NCBI RefSeq assembly: GCF_007923355.1
Contig: NZ_VOGO01000002.1
Span: 310,001 to 374,000, forward strand
Origin: Falsiphaeobacter marinintestinus
GTDB lineage: Bacteria > Pseudomonadota > Alphaproteobacteria > Rhodobacterales > Rhodobacteraceae
Length of the DNA stretch: 64,000 nt
Direction: 5' to 3'
The translations under genes and the position numbers were made by a program. Each line of letters opens with the position of its first letter. The first letter of the stretch is position 1. The notes under the pieces are model-generated. The model saw only the letters and a program-made list of their open reading frames with translations, made no database searches and was not told the DNA's origin. This document shows positions 8,524 to 17,967 of the stretch, piece by piece.

Positions 8524-9273
8524 ATGACTCAGAAGATTGCGCTTGTGACCGGGGCGGCTCAGGGCATCGGCTATGCCTGCGCCAAGGCGCTGGCTGACGA
8601 CGGCTTTCGCGTCGTGTTGTCGGATGTGAATGCCGAAGGTGTTGCCAAGGCCGCCGAAACTCTGGGCGGGACCGCCGTGGCGATTGCCTGTGACATGAGC
8701 GACGGTGATCAGATCACGGCGCTGTTTGACCAGATCGAAACCGAGGTTGGTCCGGTTCATACCTTGGTCAACAATGCCGGGATCGCACTGCCGGGTCGTT
8801 TCCTGGACTATAGCCCGGACGATTTTCGCAAAGTGCTGGATGTGAATGTGGTTGGCGTGTTTCTTGCCACGCAGCGGGCGGCCCGCACCATGGTCGATAA
8901 GGGCCTCAAGGGGGCCATCATCAACATGTCTTCGATCAATGCGGTGGTGGCGATTCCGACGATTCCGGCTTATTGCGCATCCAAAGGCGGGGTGAACCAA
9001 CTGACCAAATCGGCGTCGCTGGCGCTGGCGCCGCATGGTATCCGGGTGAACGCGGTTGGCCCCGGGTCAATCGATACCGAGATGATGGCGGGCGTCAACG
9101 CCGACCCGCAAGCCATGAAGATCGCCATGTCACGCACACCGTTGCAACGGTTGGGCAGCGCAACTGAGATCGCCAATACGGTCGCGTTTCTGGCGTCGGA
9201 CAAAGCCAGCTATATTACCGGTGAAACCATCTATGTTGATGGGGGACGTCTGGGGCAGAACTATACCTGCTGA
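8524..9273 (+). CDS. SDR-family oxidoreductase
   Basis: A classical short-chain dehydrogenase of 249 residues: TGAAQGIG cofactor motif at residues 9-16, NNAG, a catalytic Ser in NMSSINAV, YCASKGG active-site Tyr/Lys and a C-terminal YVDGG. FabG-like or hydroxyacyl dehydrogenase activity is plausible. GAGGGAAG precedes the ATG. It lies upstream of the acyl-CoA ligase, which suggests a role in an acyl-chain or aromatic side-chain pathway; the substrate cannot be told. Confidence 0.88.
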   Translation: MTQKIALVTGAAQGIGYACAKALADDGFRVVLSDVNAEGVAKAAETLGGTAVAIACDMSDGDQITALFDQIETEVGPVHTLVNNAGIALPGRFLDYSPDDFRKVLDVNVVGVFLATQRAARTMVDKGLKGAIINMSSINAVVAIPTIPAYCASKGGVNQLTKSASLALAPHGIRVNAVGPGSIDTEMMAGVNADPQAMKIAMSRTPLQRLGSATEIANTVAFLASDKASYITGETIYVDGGRLGQNYTC

Positions 9274-9416
9274 CCCGATGCGGACCGCCGCTTCACCACA
9301 AGGCTTCTGTCTGGACCATAATTCGGCCACGCGAAAGTAACGCAGCGTTTGCGGTGTCTGGACCGGGCCAAGTTCGTATGAGTGCGCCAACACAATCGTT
9401 TACGGAGGAGATCCCC

Positions 9417-11033
9417 ATGATCACAGGCAAAATGATGCACCAACAGCTGACTGTTGGATCGATCATCACACACGCAGGCAAGTTTCACGGCGATACCGAA
9501 ATCGCGTCGGTTGAAACCTCGGGCGGGGTCCGCCGGTCGACCTGGAAAGGTGTTGAGCAAAACGCCCGCCGTCTGGCCTCGGCGCTGAGCAAGCTGGGCA
9601 TTGAAGAAGGGGATCGCTGCGCCACCATCGCATGGAACAACATCCGCCATCTTGAAATCTATTTCGGTGTCTCAAGCGGTGGCATGGTCTGCCACACGAT
9701 CAACCCGCGCCTGCACCCTGAACAGCTGGCGTATATCATCAACCACGCGCAAGACCGGGTCCTGTTTCTGGACAAGACGTTTTTGCCGGTCGCCGCGATG
9801 CTGGGGTCCAAGCTGGAAAGCGTCAAGGCCGTGGTCCTGATGGGTCCGCGCGATGAAGAGGCCGCTGCCGCCGTGCCGGGGCTGGTGTTCTATGACGAGC
9901 TTTTGGAAACCGGAGATCCGGATTTCGACTGGCCCGAGATCGATGAAAACAGCCCGGCCAGCCTGTGCTATACATCCGGTACAACGGGGTACCCGAAGGG
10001 CGTGCAGTATACCCATCGTTCGATCATGTTGCACGCTTTGGCGGGCAACAATCCGGACGGGATGAACCTGTCGGCGCGCGATTGTGTGATGCCGGTGGTG
10101 CCGATGTTCCACGTCTCTGCCTGGGGTGTGCCCTATATTGCCGCTATCATGGGGTCGAAACTGGTGCTGCCGGGTCCGGGTATGGACGGGGCCAGCCTTG
10201 TCGATCTGATCGACGGTGAAAAAGTGTCGATCTCGCTTGGCGTGCCGACCATCTGGCTGGGCCTGCTTGCCGAGTTGAAAAAACGCGGCACCCATGCGCC
10301 GACCATGCGCCGCACCATCGTTGGTGGCTCGGCCATGCCACCCAGCATGTTCGCCGAATTCCGCGATGCACATGGGATCGAACTGATCCACGCCTGGGGC
10401 ATGACCGAGACGTCGCCTTTGGGAACGTTGAACCAACCCAAGACCAAGCATGCCGATCTGTCACCCGAAGATATGTCGGCCTTGCGTCTTGGGCAGGGAC
10501 GTCCGCCGATGGGTGTTGATTTGCGGATTGTCGATGAAGAGGGCAAACCGTTGCCGCATGATGGCGAAACCCAAGGTGAGCTGCATATTCGCGGCCATTG
10601 GATTGTGGATACCTATTTCGGTCAGGACGAACCTGCCCTGACGGATGATGGCTGGTTCGACACTGGCGACGTGGCGACCATCGATCCGGACGGGTATATG
10701 GTGATCCGCGACCGCTCCAAAGACATCATCAAATCGGGCGGTGAGTGGATTTCAACGGTTGAGCTGGAAAACATCGCCATTGGCCATCCGGCGATTGCCA
10801 ACGCCGCCGTGATCGCGGCGCGTCATGCCAAATGGGATGAACGCCCGGTTCTGATCGCGGTGAAGGCGGGTGAGGTCAGCGAAGGCGAGTTGATTGAATG
10901 GTACGACGGCAAGATCGCCAAGTGGCAAACCCCGGATCTGGTCATTTTTGTCGATGAACTGCCGCTGGGGGCGACCGGCAAGGTTCTGAAAAACAAGCTG
11001 CGCGAGGTCCATGGCGACTGCCTGATGGGTTAA
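9417..11033 (+). CDS. Acyl-CoA ligase, DmdB-like (AMP-forming)
   Basis: An ANL-superfamily ligase of 538 residues. AMP-binding motif [11 protein letters not shown], acceptor motif [10 protein letters not shown], hinge [12 protein letters not shown] and the C-terminal catalytic Lys in [11 protein letters not shown] are all present. Its length and internal phrasing ([45 protein letters not shown]) closely resemble 3-methylmercaptopropionyl-CoA ligase DmdB of roseobacters and related medium-chain ligases; without a search I cannot separate the two. Start 9417 has a strong GGAGGAGA site. The gene ends tail to tail with a LysR gene, overlapping by a few bases. Confidence 0.88.
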   Translation: MITGKMMHQQLTVGSIITHAGKFHGDTEIASVETSGGVRRSTWKGVEQNARRLASALSKLGIEEGDRCATIAWNNIRHLEIYFGVSSGGMVCHTINPRLHPEQLAYIINHAQDRVLFLDKTFLPVAAMLGSKLESVKAVVLMGPRDEEAAAAVPGLVFYDELLETGDPDFDWPEIDENSPASLCYTSGTTGYPKGVQYTHRSIMLHALAGNNPDGMNLSARDCVMPVVPMFHVSAWGVPYIAAIMGSKLVLPGPGMDGASLVDLIDGEKVSISLGVPTIWLGLLAELKKRGTHAPTMRRTIVGGSAMPPSMFAEFRDAHGIELIHAWGMTETSPLGTLNQPKTKHADLSPEDMSALRLGQGRPPMGVDLRIVDEEGKPLPHDGETQGELHIRGHWIVDTYFGQDEPALTDDGWFDTGDVATIDPDGYMVIRDRSKDIIKSGGEWISTVELENIAIGHPAIANAAVIAARHAKWDERPVLIAVKAGEVSEGELIEWYDGKIAKWQTPDLVIFVDELPLGATGKVLKNKLREVHGDCLMG

Positions 11034-11926
11034 ACCAGTGGGCTGTGTGACCGGATCTGGTCATAGAGCCATAAAATAGCGGCATCGCCGTCGCTGCGGC
11101 GGTGCCGATAGAGGTAGGTCGCCAATGGGTCGACCGGCAGGGGCAGGGGCTTGAGCAACAGGCCGTGGCCTGCCGCCCAGGCCGATGGGGCCGTTATCAG
11201 GTAGTCCGAGGATTGTACCAGAGCGGGCGCCGCGACATGGCTTTGCAGTTGCGCCGTGATCCGGCGTTTCAACCCTTTGCGCCTGAGCGCAATGTCGACC
11301 GGGCCGCCGCCATTCTTGCGGCCAGAGACGTGGATATGGGCGGCCGCCAGATAGGCCTCTAACGTCAGCGGCTGGTCGGCCAAAGGGTGATCAGGGCGCA
11401 TGGCACAGACAAACTGATCGACTGCATAAGGGGTTCTGACCAAAGCCCCGGTTTCGGGCAATGCAATGTCGACTGCAACGTCGATTTCGCCCGATGACAG
11501 GGCCCCGAGGATCTCTTTCCGGTTCAGTCTGAAGCTGCGGAACCCCAGCGTGGTCTGCGGGTCAGTGAGATAGGTCAGAAACGATAGAACCGGCGCGTCC
11601 AGCAGATCGATGATCGACATCCGGAACACGCGTTTGGATCGGGCGGTGTCAAACTGCGCGGTTTCCTGAACCGATGTGGTCAGCAGCCTCAAGGCCTCGC
11701 TGACGCTGTCACGGATGCTTTCGGCATAAGCGGTCGGGCGCATCCCGGTCTGGGTTTTGACAAAAAGCGGATCGTCCAGCGTTTTGCGAAGCCGCGCCAA
11801 GGCATTGCTGACCGTTGGCTGGGACAGCGCCAGTTGTTCGGCCGCGCGGGTCAGATTGCGCTCGGAATAGATCCTGTCGAAAATGACAAACAGGTTGAGA
11901 TCGATTTGGGTGAGTTTTTCGATCAT
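11030..11926 (-). CDS. LysR-family transcriptional regulator
   Basis: A 298-residue LysR regulator of the NodD/PcaQ-like subgroup: IDLNLFVIFDRIYSERN at the start, then a helix-turn-helix with LALSQPTVSNALARLR. The C-terminal half is the usual substrate-binding fold. It is divergent from the acyl-CoA dehydrogenase gene with about 100 bases between them, an arrangement that usually means it controls that gene, and perhaps the acyl-CoA ligase too. Confidence 0.88.
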   Translation of the reverse strand: MIEKLTQIDLNLFVIFDRIYSERNLTRAAEQLALSQPTVSNALARLRKTLDDPLFVKTQTGMRPTAYAESIRDSVSEALRLLTTSVQETAQFDTARSKRVFRMSIIDLLDAPVLSFLTYLTDPQTTLGFRSFRLNRKEILGALSSGEIDVAVDIALPETGALVRTPYAVDQFVCAMRPDHPLADQPLTLEAYLAAAHIHVSGRKNGGGPVDIALRRKGLKRRITAQLQSHVAAPALVQSSDYLITAPSAWAAGHGLLLKPLPLPVDPLATYLYRHRRSDGDAAILWLYDQIRSHSPLV

Positions 11927-12033
11927 GTCATATCCGAATGATAGATATTCTTAATATAAAGTTTGTAAATGACTTTTCCTGCGCTAGCAACGGCTGCGAA
12001 GACGCGCGCCCGAAGCGAAGAAAGGATACGTCC

Positions 12034-13275
12034 ATGCAATTTGCCTATTCCCAACACACCGAGGACATGCGCCAGAAGCTGTTGGCCTTCATGGACGCGC
12101 ATATCATCCCGCGCATTGGGCAGTACAATCGTGAGATCCATGAAGGGACGTTTCCGGTGTCTTTCATGGAAGATCTGAAAGCACTGGCGCGCGAAGAAGA
12201 GCTGTGGAATCTGTTCCTTCCATCGCTGGCAGACGACGAACCCGGGCAGGGGATGAGCAATCTGGAATACGCGCCACTGGCCGAGATCATGGGCCGCGTG
12301 CATTGGGCACCCGAAGTGTTCAATTGCAACGCGCCCGACACCGGCAACATGGAACTTCTGCACATGTTCGCGTCACCCGAACAGCGCGAAGCCTGGCTGA
12401 TGCCGCTGCTGAACGGTGAAATCCGGTCGGCCTTTGCGATGACCGAACCCGATGTGGCGTCATCGGATGCGACCAATATCACCACGTCGATCCGGATTGA
12501 TGGCAATGAATACGTGGTGAACGGGCGCAAATGGTTCATCACGAATGCCTGCCACCCGAACTGCAAGGTGTTCATCGTGATGGGCAAGACCGACCCCGAC
12601 GCGGACCGGCACCAGCAGCAAAGCATGATCATCGTGCCCAAGGACACGCCGGGGGTCGAAATCGTGCGTAACCCCACGGTGCTGAACCACACGGCCCCTG
12701 AAGGGCACGCCGAGATCGTGTTCAAGAACGTGCGGGTACCGACCACCAATCTTCTGGGCGAAGAAGGCTCGGGCTTTGCCCTGGCCCAGGCGCGGCTTGG
12801 GCCGGGACGGATCCATCACTGCATGCGGTCGATCGGGGCCGCCGAACTTGCGCTGGAACTGATGGTCGAGCGGGTGCAGGAGCGCAAAACGTTTGGCAAG
12901 TTTCTGGCCGAACAGGGGGTGATCCGCGAATGGATCGCCAAATCCCGGATCGAAATCGAACAGACACGTTTGCTGGTTCTGAAAGCCGCGTGGATGATTG
13001 ATGAGGTCGGGGCGCAGGCGGCGCGCAAGGAAATCTCGATGATCAAGGTGATTGCGCCGCAATTGCACACGCGGGTGACGGACCGCGCCATTCAGGCGTT
13101 CGGGGCGATGGGGCTGACGCCGGACACGCCGTTGGCCGACATTTATTCCTGGGGGCGGGCGCTGCGGTTTGCGGACGGTCCGGACGAGGTGCATCTGCAG
13201 GCCATCGGGCGGCTGGAGCTGCGCGACCACACGCCGGGCACGTCGCTGGCCTATCTGACGCCACCGGATCGGTGA
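12034..13275 (+). CDS. Acyl-CoA dehydrogenase
   Basis: An FAD-dependent acyl-CoA dehydrogenase of 413 residues. Seen: AMTEPDVASSDATN (FAD/substrate loop), RKWFITNACHPN, the VPKDTPGVEIVR region, and the C-terminal IQAFGAMGLTPDTPLADIY. It resembles the long-chain or phosphotransferase-fused type (ACAD10/11-like) rather than short-chain enzymes. Start 12034 follows AAGGA by seven bases; the open frame to 11938 has no ribosome site. Probably oxidises the CoA ester made by the nearby ligase. Confidence 0.9.
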   Translation: MQFAYSQHTEDMRQKLLAFMDAHIIPRIGQYNREIHEGTFPVSFMEDLKALAREEELWNLFLPSLADDEPGQGMSNLEYAPLAEIMGRVHWAPEVFNCNAPDTGNMELLHMFASPEQREAWLMPLLNGEIRSAFAMTEPDVASSDATNITTSIRIDGNEYVVNGRKWFITNACHPNCKVFIVMGKTDPDADRHQQQSMIIVPKDTPGVEIVRNPTVLNHTAPEGHAEIVFKNVRVPTTNLLGEEGSGFALAQARLGPGRIHHCMRSIGAAELALELMVERVQERKTFGKFLAEQGVIREWIAKSRIEIEQTRLLVLKAAWMIDEVGAQAARKEISMIKVIAPQLHTRVTDRAIQAFGAMGLTPDTPLADIYSWGRALRFADGPDEVHLQAIGRLELRDHTPGTSLAYLTPPDR

Positions 13276-13325
13276 TTTCCGAAACTTGGCGCTAGTCCGG
13301 TCGTGGTATCTGGCAAGTAAAATCG

Positions 13326-13369
13326 TTTTTACAGCTTTTCTGCATGGTTTTGTTGAAAAGTTGTAAAAA
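13326..13369. promoter_or_regulatory. Long AT-rich inverted repeat before the GntR gene (putative operator)
   Basis: Two 15-base arms (TTTTTACAGCTTTTC at 13326-13340 and GAAAAGTTGTAAAAA at 13355-13369) match as an inverted repeat at 14 of 15 positions around a 14-base centre. The symmetry extends outward with CG-ATTTT on both sides. It ends 18 bases before the GntR start, so it overlaps the likely promoter and is a good autoregulatory operator. A terminator for the acyl-CoA dehydrogenase gene is the alternative, but the AT-rich stem argues against it. Confidence 0.5.
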
Positions 13370-13387
13370 CTCGATATTTTCAGGTGT

Positions 13388-14086
13388 ATGGATCATATCA
13401 CTAAGCAAGCAGCTGAGCCGCTGCCGGTCACCCCGTCATCTGCCACTCACAAAGCTTATGCTGCCCTGCGTCGCATGATCCTGATTGGGGAGTTTTCGCC
13501 CGGCGAAAAGCTTAAGATCGACACGCTGCGCAAAGTGCTGGATACCGGTGCTTCGCCGGTGCGCGAGGCGCTGAGCCTGCTGACGTCAGACCAGTTGGTC
13601 GAACGCATTGATCAACGCGGGTTTCGCGCGGCGGCCACCAGCAAGGCCAATTTCGAAGAGATCCTTGGACTGCGTTGCCATCTGGAAGACATGGCGCTGC
13701 GCAAGAGCGTCGCGAACGGGGATGATGCATGGGAAGAACGGCTGGTGCTGGCCCATCATCGGATGGTGCGTGAAGGGCGGGACAATGACGAAGCGTTTGA
13801 AGAACGCCACAAGGCGTTTCACATGGCGTTGCTGGACAATTGCGATTCACCCGTTCTGATGAAGTTCTGCAATCAGCTGTATGATCTTAACATTCGCTAT
13901 CGGTATCTGGCCGGCAGGGCGCTTGGGTATCAGAAACGCGATATCGCCAGGGAACACGCCGACATTCTGGCTGCCGCGATTGAACGGGATGCTGATCTGG
14001 CCGCGCGGCGTTTGATCGACCACTATCGCCAGACAGGGGCCTTTCTGACCGACCTGCTGGATGACAACGGCCAGCCGCGCGACTGA
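13388..14086 (+). CDS. GntR-family regulator, FadR/FCD subgroup
   Basis: A 232-residue regulator: winged helix (KAYAALRRMILIGEFSPGEKLKIDTLRKVLDTGASPVREALSLL region at residues 20-65) followed by an all-helical FCD ligand domain with the metal-binding His residues HRMVREG, HKAFHMALL and REHADIL. Such regulators usually sense an organic acid of the pathway they control. It converges with the hydroxyquinol dioxygenase gene six bases away, so the aromatic/TRAP operon is the likely target. Confidence 0.9.
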   Translation: MDHITKQAAEPLPVTPSSATHKAYAALRRMILIGEFSPGEKLKIDTLRKVLDTGASPVREALSLLTSDQLVERIDQRGFRAAATSKANFEEILGLRCHLEDMALRKSVANGDDAWEERLVLAHHRMVREGRDNDEAFEERHKAFHMALLDNCDSPVLMKFCNQLYDLNIRYRYLAGRALGYQKRDIAREHADILAAAIERDADLAARRLIDHYRQTGAFLTDLLDDNGQPRD

Positions 14087-14092
14087 TCCGGA

Positions 14093-14959
14093 TCAGGCCT
14101 TGGCCAGAACCAGATCGAAATCGACGCGCGAATAGGGTCCGTCCACCTTACCCGACAGGTCGAACCCGTCCGGGAAGCTGCCCGCCGGTTCTTCGACATA
14201 GGTCATGACCAGATCGTCACGCACCCCGAACACCGTGTCCTGATCCAGATAGGGATCGTCATCGGGAAAGACCTCGGTCACGAGGGTTTTATGACCGTCT
14301 GCCGAGGCGATGTAATGCAGGTGCGAGGGGCGCCATGGGTGGCGTCCGGCGGCGCGCAGGATATCGCCAACGGGTCCGTCATCGGGCACGGTGTAGCTGA
14401 CCGGACGCACGGTGGTAAACGCATAGCGCCCGTTTTCGTCTGTTGTCATCAAGCCGTGGAAGGAATGGATGTGCTGATTTTCGTCCTGGCTGGAATAGAG
14501 GCCGTTGGGCGCGGTTTGCCAGATGTCGAGCTTGGCCCCGGCGATGGGGGCACCGTCAGTATCGCGCACGGTGCCTTCGACCAGCAGAACTTCGCCTTCG
14601 AAATCGCCCTTCATATCGCCACCAATTGCAAGCGGCGGCGGATTTGACACGTGGAACGGGCCCAGCACGGATGAGCTGGTCGCCTCGGGGGTGGAATGCA
14701 GCATGTCGACCAGTGACGACAGGCCCATGACGTCTGACAACAGAACGAATTCCTGCCGTTCTGGCGTGGTGATGTCGCCTGCGCGGGTCAGGAAGTCGAT
14801 GCCGACGTTCCATTCCTCATGGGTCAGGTTCACCTCGCGGGCGAAGTCATGGATGTGGCGGGCAAGGGCGGCCAGAACCTCGCGCACGCGCGGGTCAGTG
14901 TCGTCCCCGAAATAGGCGGTGAAGACGTCGGTGATGTTGTCTTTGGTGACGGTGCGCAT
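14093..14959 (-). CDS. Intradiol ring-cleavage dioxygenase (hydroxyquinol 1,2-dioxygenase type)
   Basis: A 288-residue intradiol dioxygenase. The four Fe(III) ligands are visible: Tyr155 (GLYSSQD), Tyr189 (VSYTVPDDGP), His213 and His215 (PSHLHYI). The catechol-dioxygenase N-terminal helical domain occupies residues 1-100 and ends with SSSVLGPFHV. Overall phrasing fits hydroxyquinol 1,2-dioxygenase (product maleylacetate), though catechol or chlorocatechol dioxygenases are close relatives. No maleylacetate reductase is present in the window. Last gene of a probable seven-gene operon with a TRAP transporter. Confidence 0.85.
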   Translation of the reverse strand: MRTVTKDNITDVFTAYFGDDTDPRVREVLAALARHIHDFAREVNLTHEEWNVGIDFLTRAGDITTPERQEFVLLSDVMGLSSLVDMLHSTPEATSSSVLGPFHVSNPPPLAIGGDMKGDFEGEVLLVEGTVRDTDGAPIAGAKLDIWQTAPNGLYSSQDENQHIHSFHGLMTTDENGRYAFTTVRPVSYTVPDDGPVGDILRAAGRHPWRPSHLHYIASADGHKTLVTEVFPDDDPYLDQDTVFGVRDDLVMTYVEEPAGSFPDGFDLSGKVDGPYSRVDFDLVLAKA

Positions 14960-14971
14960 GGGGTGTGCCTC

Positions 14972-16279
14972 TTAGTTCAGAATGGCAAGGCTGAGCGCGG
15001 GGTAGCGGATCAGCAGGATAAGGACGATCAGCATCACGCCTGCAAAGGGCAGGGCGCCAAGGAACACGTCCTTAAGCGAGATGCGGTCATCGTTCAGCGT
15101 AGCCTTGATGACAAAGCACGAGATGCCCAAGGGCGGCGTCAGCAGTCCGATTTCGGCGCCAACCACGGTGATGATGCCAAACCAGACAAGGCTGAGGCCC
15201 ATCGGTTCGATCAGGGGCAGGAACAGCGGCACGACGATCAGGATGATCGAGGCGGTGTCCAGCAAGGTACCAAGGAACAGCATCATCAGCACGTAAAGCA
15301 GCATGATGATAAAGAAGCTGGCGTTGGATCCGGCCAGCAGATCACCCAGTTCATTGGGCAGACCGGCAAGGCCCAGCATCCGGCTGTAAATCGAGGCGGC
15401 TGTGATCAGGAACAGGATCGAGGCCGTGATATGACCAGTTTCCAGCAACGCTTCCCAGAACGAATGCAGTGTCATGCGGCGGCGCACCAGCGCGATCAGC
15501 AGGGCGACGACAGAACCGGTTGCGCCCGCTTCGACCGGGGTCAGCCAGCCGGTATAGATGCCGCCCAGAACCACGACGATCAGACCGATGATGGGGAGGG
15601 TTTTGGACGCGATTTCGCCCCATGGCAGCATTTCGTAATCCGACGCCGGGCGACCGCCGACAAAGTCCGGGAAAAACCGGCCCATGAACCAGATCGCGGC
15701 GACATAGGCAAAGGCCAGCATCAGGCCTGGAACGACCCCGGCCAGGAACATCTCGCCCACCGATTGTTCGGCAACAAAGCTATAGATGATCAGCATCGCA
15801 GAGGGCGGAATGATCATGCCCAGAACCGAGGACCCGGCGACCACGCCCACGGCAAAGCGCGGGTTATAGTCGTATTGCAGCATCTGCGGCACCGAGACCT
15901 TGGAAAACACCGAAGCCGAAGCGATGGATGACCCTGTCACGGCGGCAAACACCGCGTTTGCGCCCACGGTTGCCATGCCGATCCCGCCTTTGACACGGCG
16001 GAAGCCCGAGCTCATGACCTCGTACACATCGCTGCCAAGACCGGCCTTGGAGACCACCAACCCCATGAAGGTGAACAGGGGGACCGTGGCAAAGGTGTAT
16101 TCCATGACGCTGTCGCCGACAGCGATCTTTAGCAGGTTCATCGCAAGGTCGAAATTGTCCCGCATCAGCCAGATGGAAACGAACGAAACGACCCCAAGCG
16201 CGATGGGGATATAGACCCCCATATAGATCAGGAAGACGATGGCCCCGACGGACCACATGCCAAGTTCAAAGGGGCTCAT
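14972..16279 (-). CDS. dctM: TRAP transporter large permease (DctM family)
   Basis: A 435-residue integral membrane protein with about twelve hydrophobic segments. Family motifs: VTGSSIASASVF, GVVAGSSVLGMIIPPSAMLIIY, PVEAGATG and ITVVGAEIGLLTPPLG. It forms the ion-driven transport channel of a tripartite organic-acid importer with the adjacent DctQ and DctP. Overlaps the DctQ stop by four bases. Substrate presumably an aromatic or related acid, given the adjacent ring-cleavage gene (inference). Confidence 0.94.
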   Translation of the reverse strand: MSPFELGMWSVGAIVFLIYMGVYIPIALGVVSFVSIWLMRDNFDLAMNLLKIAVGDSVMEYTFATVPLFTFMGLVVSKAGLGSDVYEVMSSGFRRVKGGIGMATVGANAVFAAVTGSSIASASVFSKVSVPQMLQYDYNPRFAVGVVAGSSVLGMIIPPSAMLIIYSFVAEQSVGEMFLAGVVPGLMLAFAYVAAIWFMGRFFPDFVGGRPASDYEMLPWGEIASKTLPIIGLIVVVLGGIYTGWLTPVEAGATGSVVALLIALVRRRMTLHSFWEALLETGHITASILFLITAASIYSRMLGLAGLPNELGDLLAGSNASFFIIMLLYVLMMLFLGTLLDTASIILIVVPLFLPLIEPMGLSLVWFGIITVVGAEIGLLTPPLGISCFVIKATLNDDRISLKDVFLGALPFAGVMLIVLILLIRYPALSLAILN

Positions 16280-16836
16280 GTGGCGTCGTCCTCATGTTCA
16301 GGCACCCGCACAAGTTCGGGTTTTTCAGCGCGGGTCAGAACCTTGAGCGAAAAGATCACCACACACAGGGCGGCGCTCAGGAAAATGACCAGCTTGATCG
16401 GCCACCAGGGCGCGGTGAACACGCCCGGCACGCCAAAGTAATCTTTGGTATCCCACATATCGAGAAACTCGGGCCAGATCGCGACGGCGATCAGCGCCAT
16501 GAATACGGCCGAGATACTGTCGATGACATGCCGCAAACCTGCCGCCACGCGTGGATACCGGGTTCCGATGACCACCAAAAACCCATCCGACCGGGTCAGG
16601 CGGTTGACCCGCACGACATCCGGCAATTGCAGAAACACGATAAGGACCATCGAGAACTGGACGACCTCGACCGCGCCCAGAAATGGAGCATTGAACACAC
16701 CGCGCGCGACAACGTCGAAGTTCACGATGGCGACCAGCCCCAGAACAACAAGGGTGCCAATGGCGTTTGCGCCGATGGCAACCCCGTTGCTTAGTCTGGA
16801 GAGGGCCAGAACAGTTTTCTTAAGTGCAGAAATCAT
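16276..16836 (-). CDS. dctQ: TRAP transporter small permease (DctQ family)
   Basis: A 186-residue membrane protein with four hydrophobic segments, of normal DctQ size. It links the binding protein to the large permease. The ATG overlaps nothing upstream, but its stop is coupled to dctM through an ATGA overlap. Lies 26 bases downstream of the DctP gene. Confidence 0.9.
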   Translation of the reverse strand: MISALKKTVLALSRLSNGVAIGANAIGTLVVLGLVAIVNFDVVARGVFNAPFLGAVEVVQFSMVLIVFLQLPDVVRVNRLTRSDGFLVVIGTRYPRVAAGLRHVIDSISAVFMALIAVAIWPEFLDMWDTKDYFGVPGVFTAPWWPIKLVIFLSAALCVVIFSLKVLTRAEKPELVRVPEHEDDAT

Positions 16837-16862
16837 CCCGATCCGGCCCTTTCACGTAGTGA

Positions 16863-17936
16863 TTATTCGGCAGTCCAGTCGCGCACACCAGTGTATCCGG
16901 CGGCTTCCAGCTTGCTCAGATAGGCTTGCAGCATCTCGGTGCCGGGTTCCCCCTTGGCATCCAGGTTGGCAGCCCATTCGGCGGCGATGTTGGGCATCGC
17001 TGCAGCCCAGGCTGCGCGGTCTTCGGCGCTGGCTTCGGTGATGGTGCCACCGGCTGCGACAAACGCCTCGCGGCTAGCCGCTGCGCGGTCCATGGCCAGT
17101 CCGGCCACGTGATCACGGTACATTACGGCGACCTCTTGCAAGGCGTCTTTGACCTCATCGGGCAGTTTCTTCCAGAAGTCCGCGTTGACTGTCACGGTCT
17201 TGGAGTTCACAGCACCCAGATCGACGCTCAGCATATGCGGCGCAACTTCAGCGATCTTGAAGGTCTTGGCGGCTTCGGGCCACAGCATGGCTTTGTCGAC
17301 CAGACCGGTCTGCAGCATGTTGTAGAAGTCGGTCAGACCACCACGCACACCAGCCGCCCCATCGATGCCTTCAAGATAGCGCAGGTTCATGCCCGCACCG
17401 GCAACCTTGGCGCCTTCCATGTCCTTGGGCGAGGTGATCGGGGCTGTCGAGAACACCTGATAGGTGTCCAGCACAACGCCGGTCGCCAGATAGACCTGGT
17501 TTTGCTTTTCGAATTCCTTCTGCATGGTCGGGAATTCTTTGGCGATTTCATCCACCGCTTTGGCCACGGCGCGTGAATCAGCAGCGACAAACGGGGTCAC
17601 AGCGGAAATTGCCTGGCTTGGCAGTTTGGACGAGTGGAAGATCGTAGTGACGATGCCGATGTCGCCAAGGCCCAGTTTCACGCCTTCCAGCACGCCCTTG
17701 GGTTTGACGATGGAACCGCCATAGCTTTCTTGCCAGTCCATCTTGTAGTTGCCGGTTTCGGCTAGCTTCTTGTCGACTTCGGGGATGAAGAATTCCGAGA
17801 ATTCCTTGACCCAAAGTGCGCGTGCCGGATAGCCGTCGATGACCACGGCCTTGATGGTTTCGGTGGCATAGGCGGGTATGGCGGTCAGTGTCGCCAACAG
17901 CGCGCCAAACGCCAGTCCTTTTGAAAATACAGCCAT
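16863..17936 (-). CDS. dctP: TRAP transporter solute-binding protein (DctP family)
   Basis: A 357-residue periplasmic binding protein. Signal peptide at residues 1-24 (MAVFSKGLAFGALLATLTAIPAYA-type hydrophobic core ending with Ala-x-Ala). The middle MEGAKVAGAGMNLRYLEGI region carries the conserved Arg-containing ligand loop. Start 17936 is fixed by a GGGAGGAAA ribosome site and the signal peptide; the open frame extends upstream to 18089 without family similarity. Delivers substrate to DctQM encoded next. Confidence 0.92.
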   Translation of the reverse strand: MAVFSKGLAFGALLATLTAIPAYATETIKAVVIDGYPARALWVKEFSEFFIPEVDKKLAETGNYKMDWQESYGGSIVKPKGVLEGVKLGLGDIGIVTTIFHSSKLPSQAISAVTPFVAADSRAVAKAVDEIAKEFPTMQKEFEKQNQVYLATGVVLDTYQVFSTAPITSPKDMEGAKVAGAGMNLRYLEGIDGAAGVRGGLTDFYNMLQTGLVDKAMLWPEAAKTFKIAEVAPHMLSVDLGAVNSKTVTVNADFWKKLPDEVKDALQEVAVMYRDHVAGLAMDRAAASREAFVAAGGTITEASAEDRAAWAAAMPNIAAEWAANLDAKGEPGTEMLQAYLSKLEAAGYTGVRDWTAE

Positions 17937-17967
17937 CGTTTCCTCCCTTGGATGGTTGATGTGTGGC

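Noticed and set aside
14819-15931. A 370-codon plus-strand frame over the TRAP permease
   Set aside because: Antisense shadow; Asp/Gln/His-rich as expected from reading a hydrophobic membrane protein backwards.
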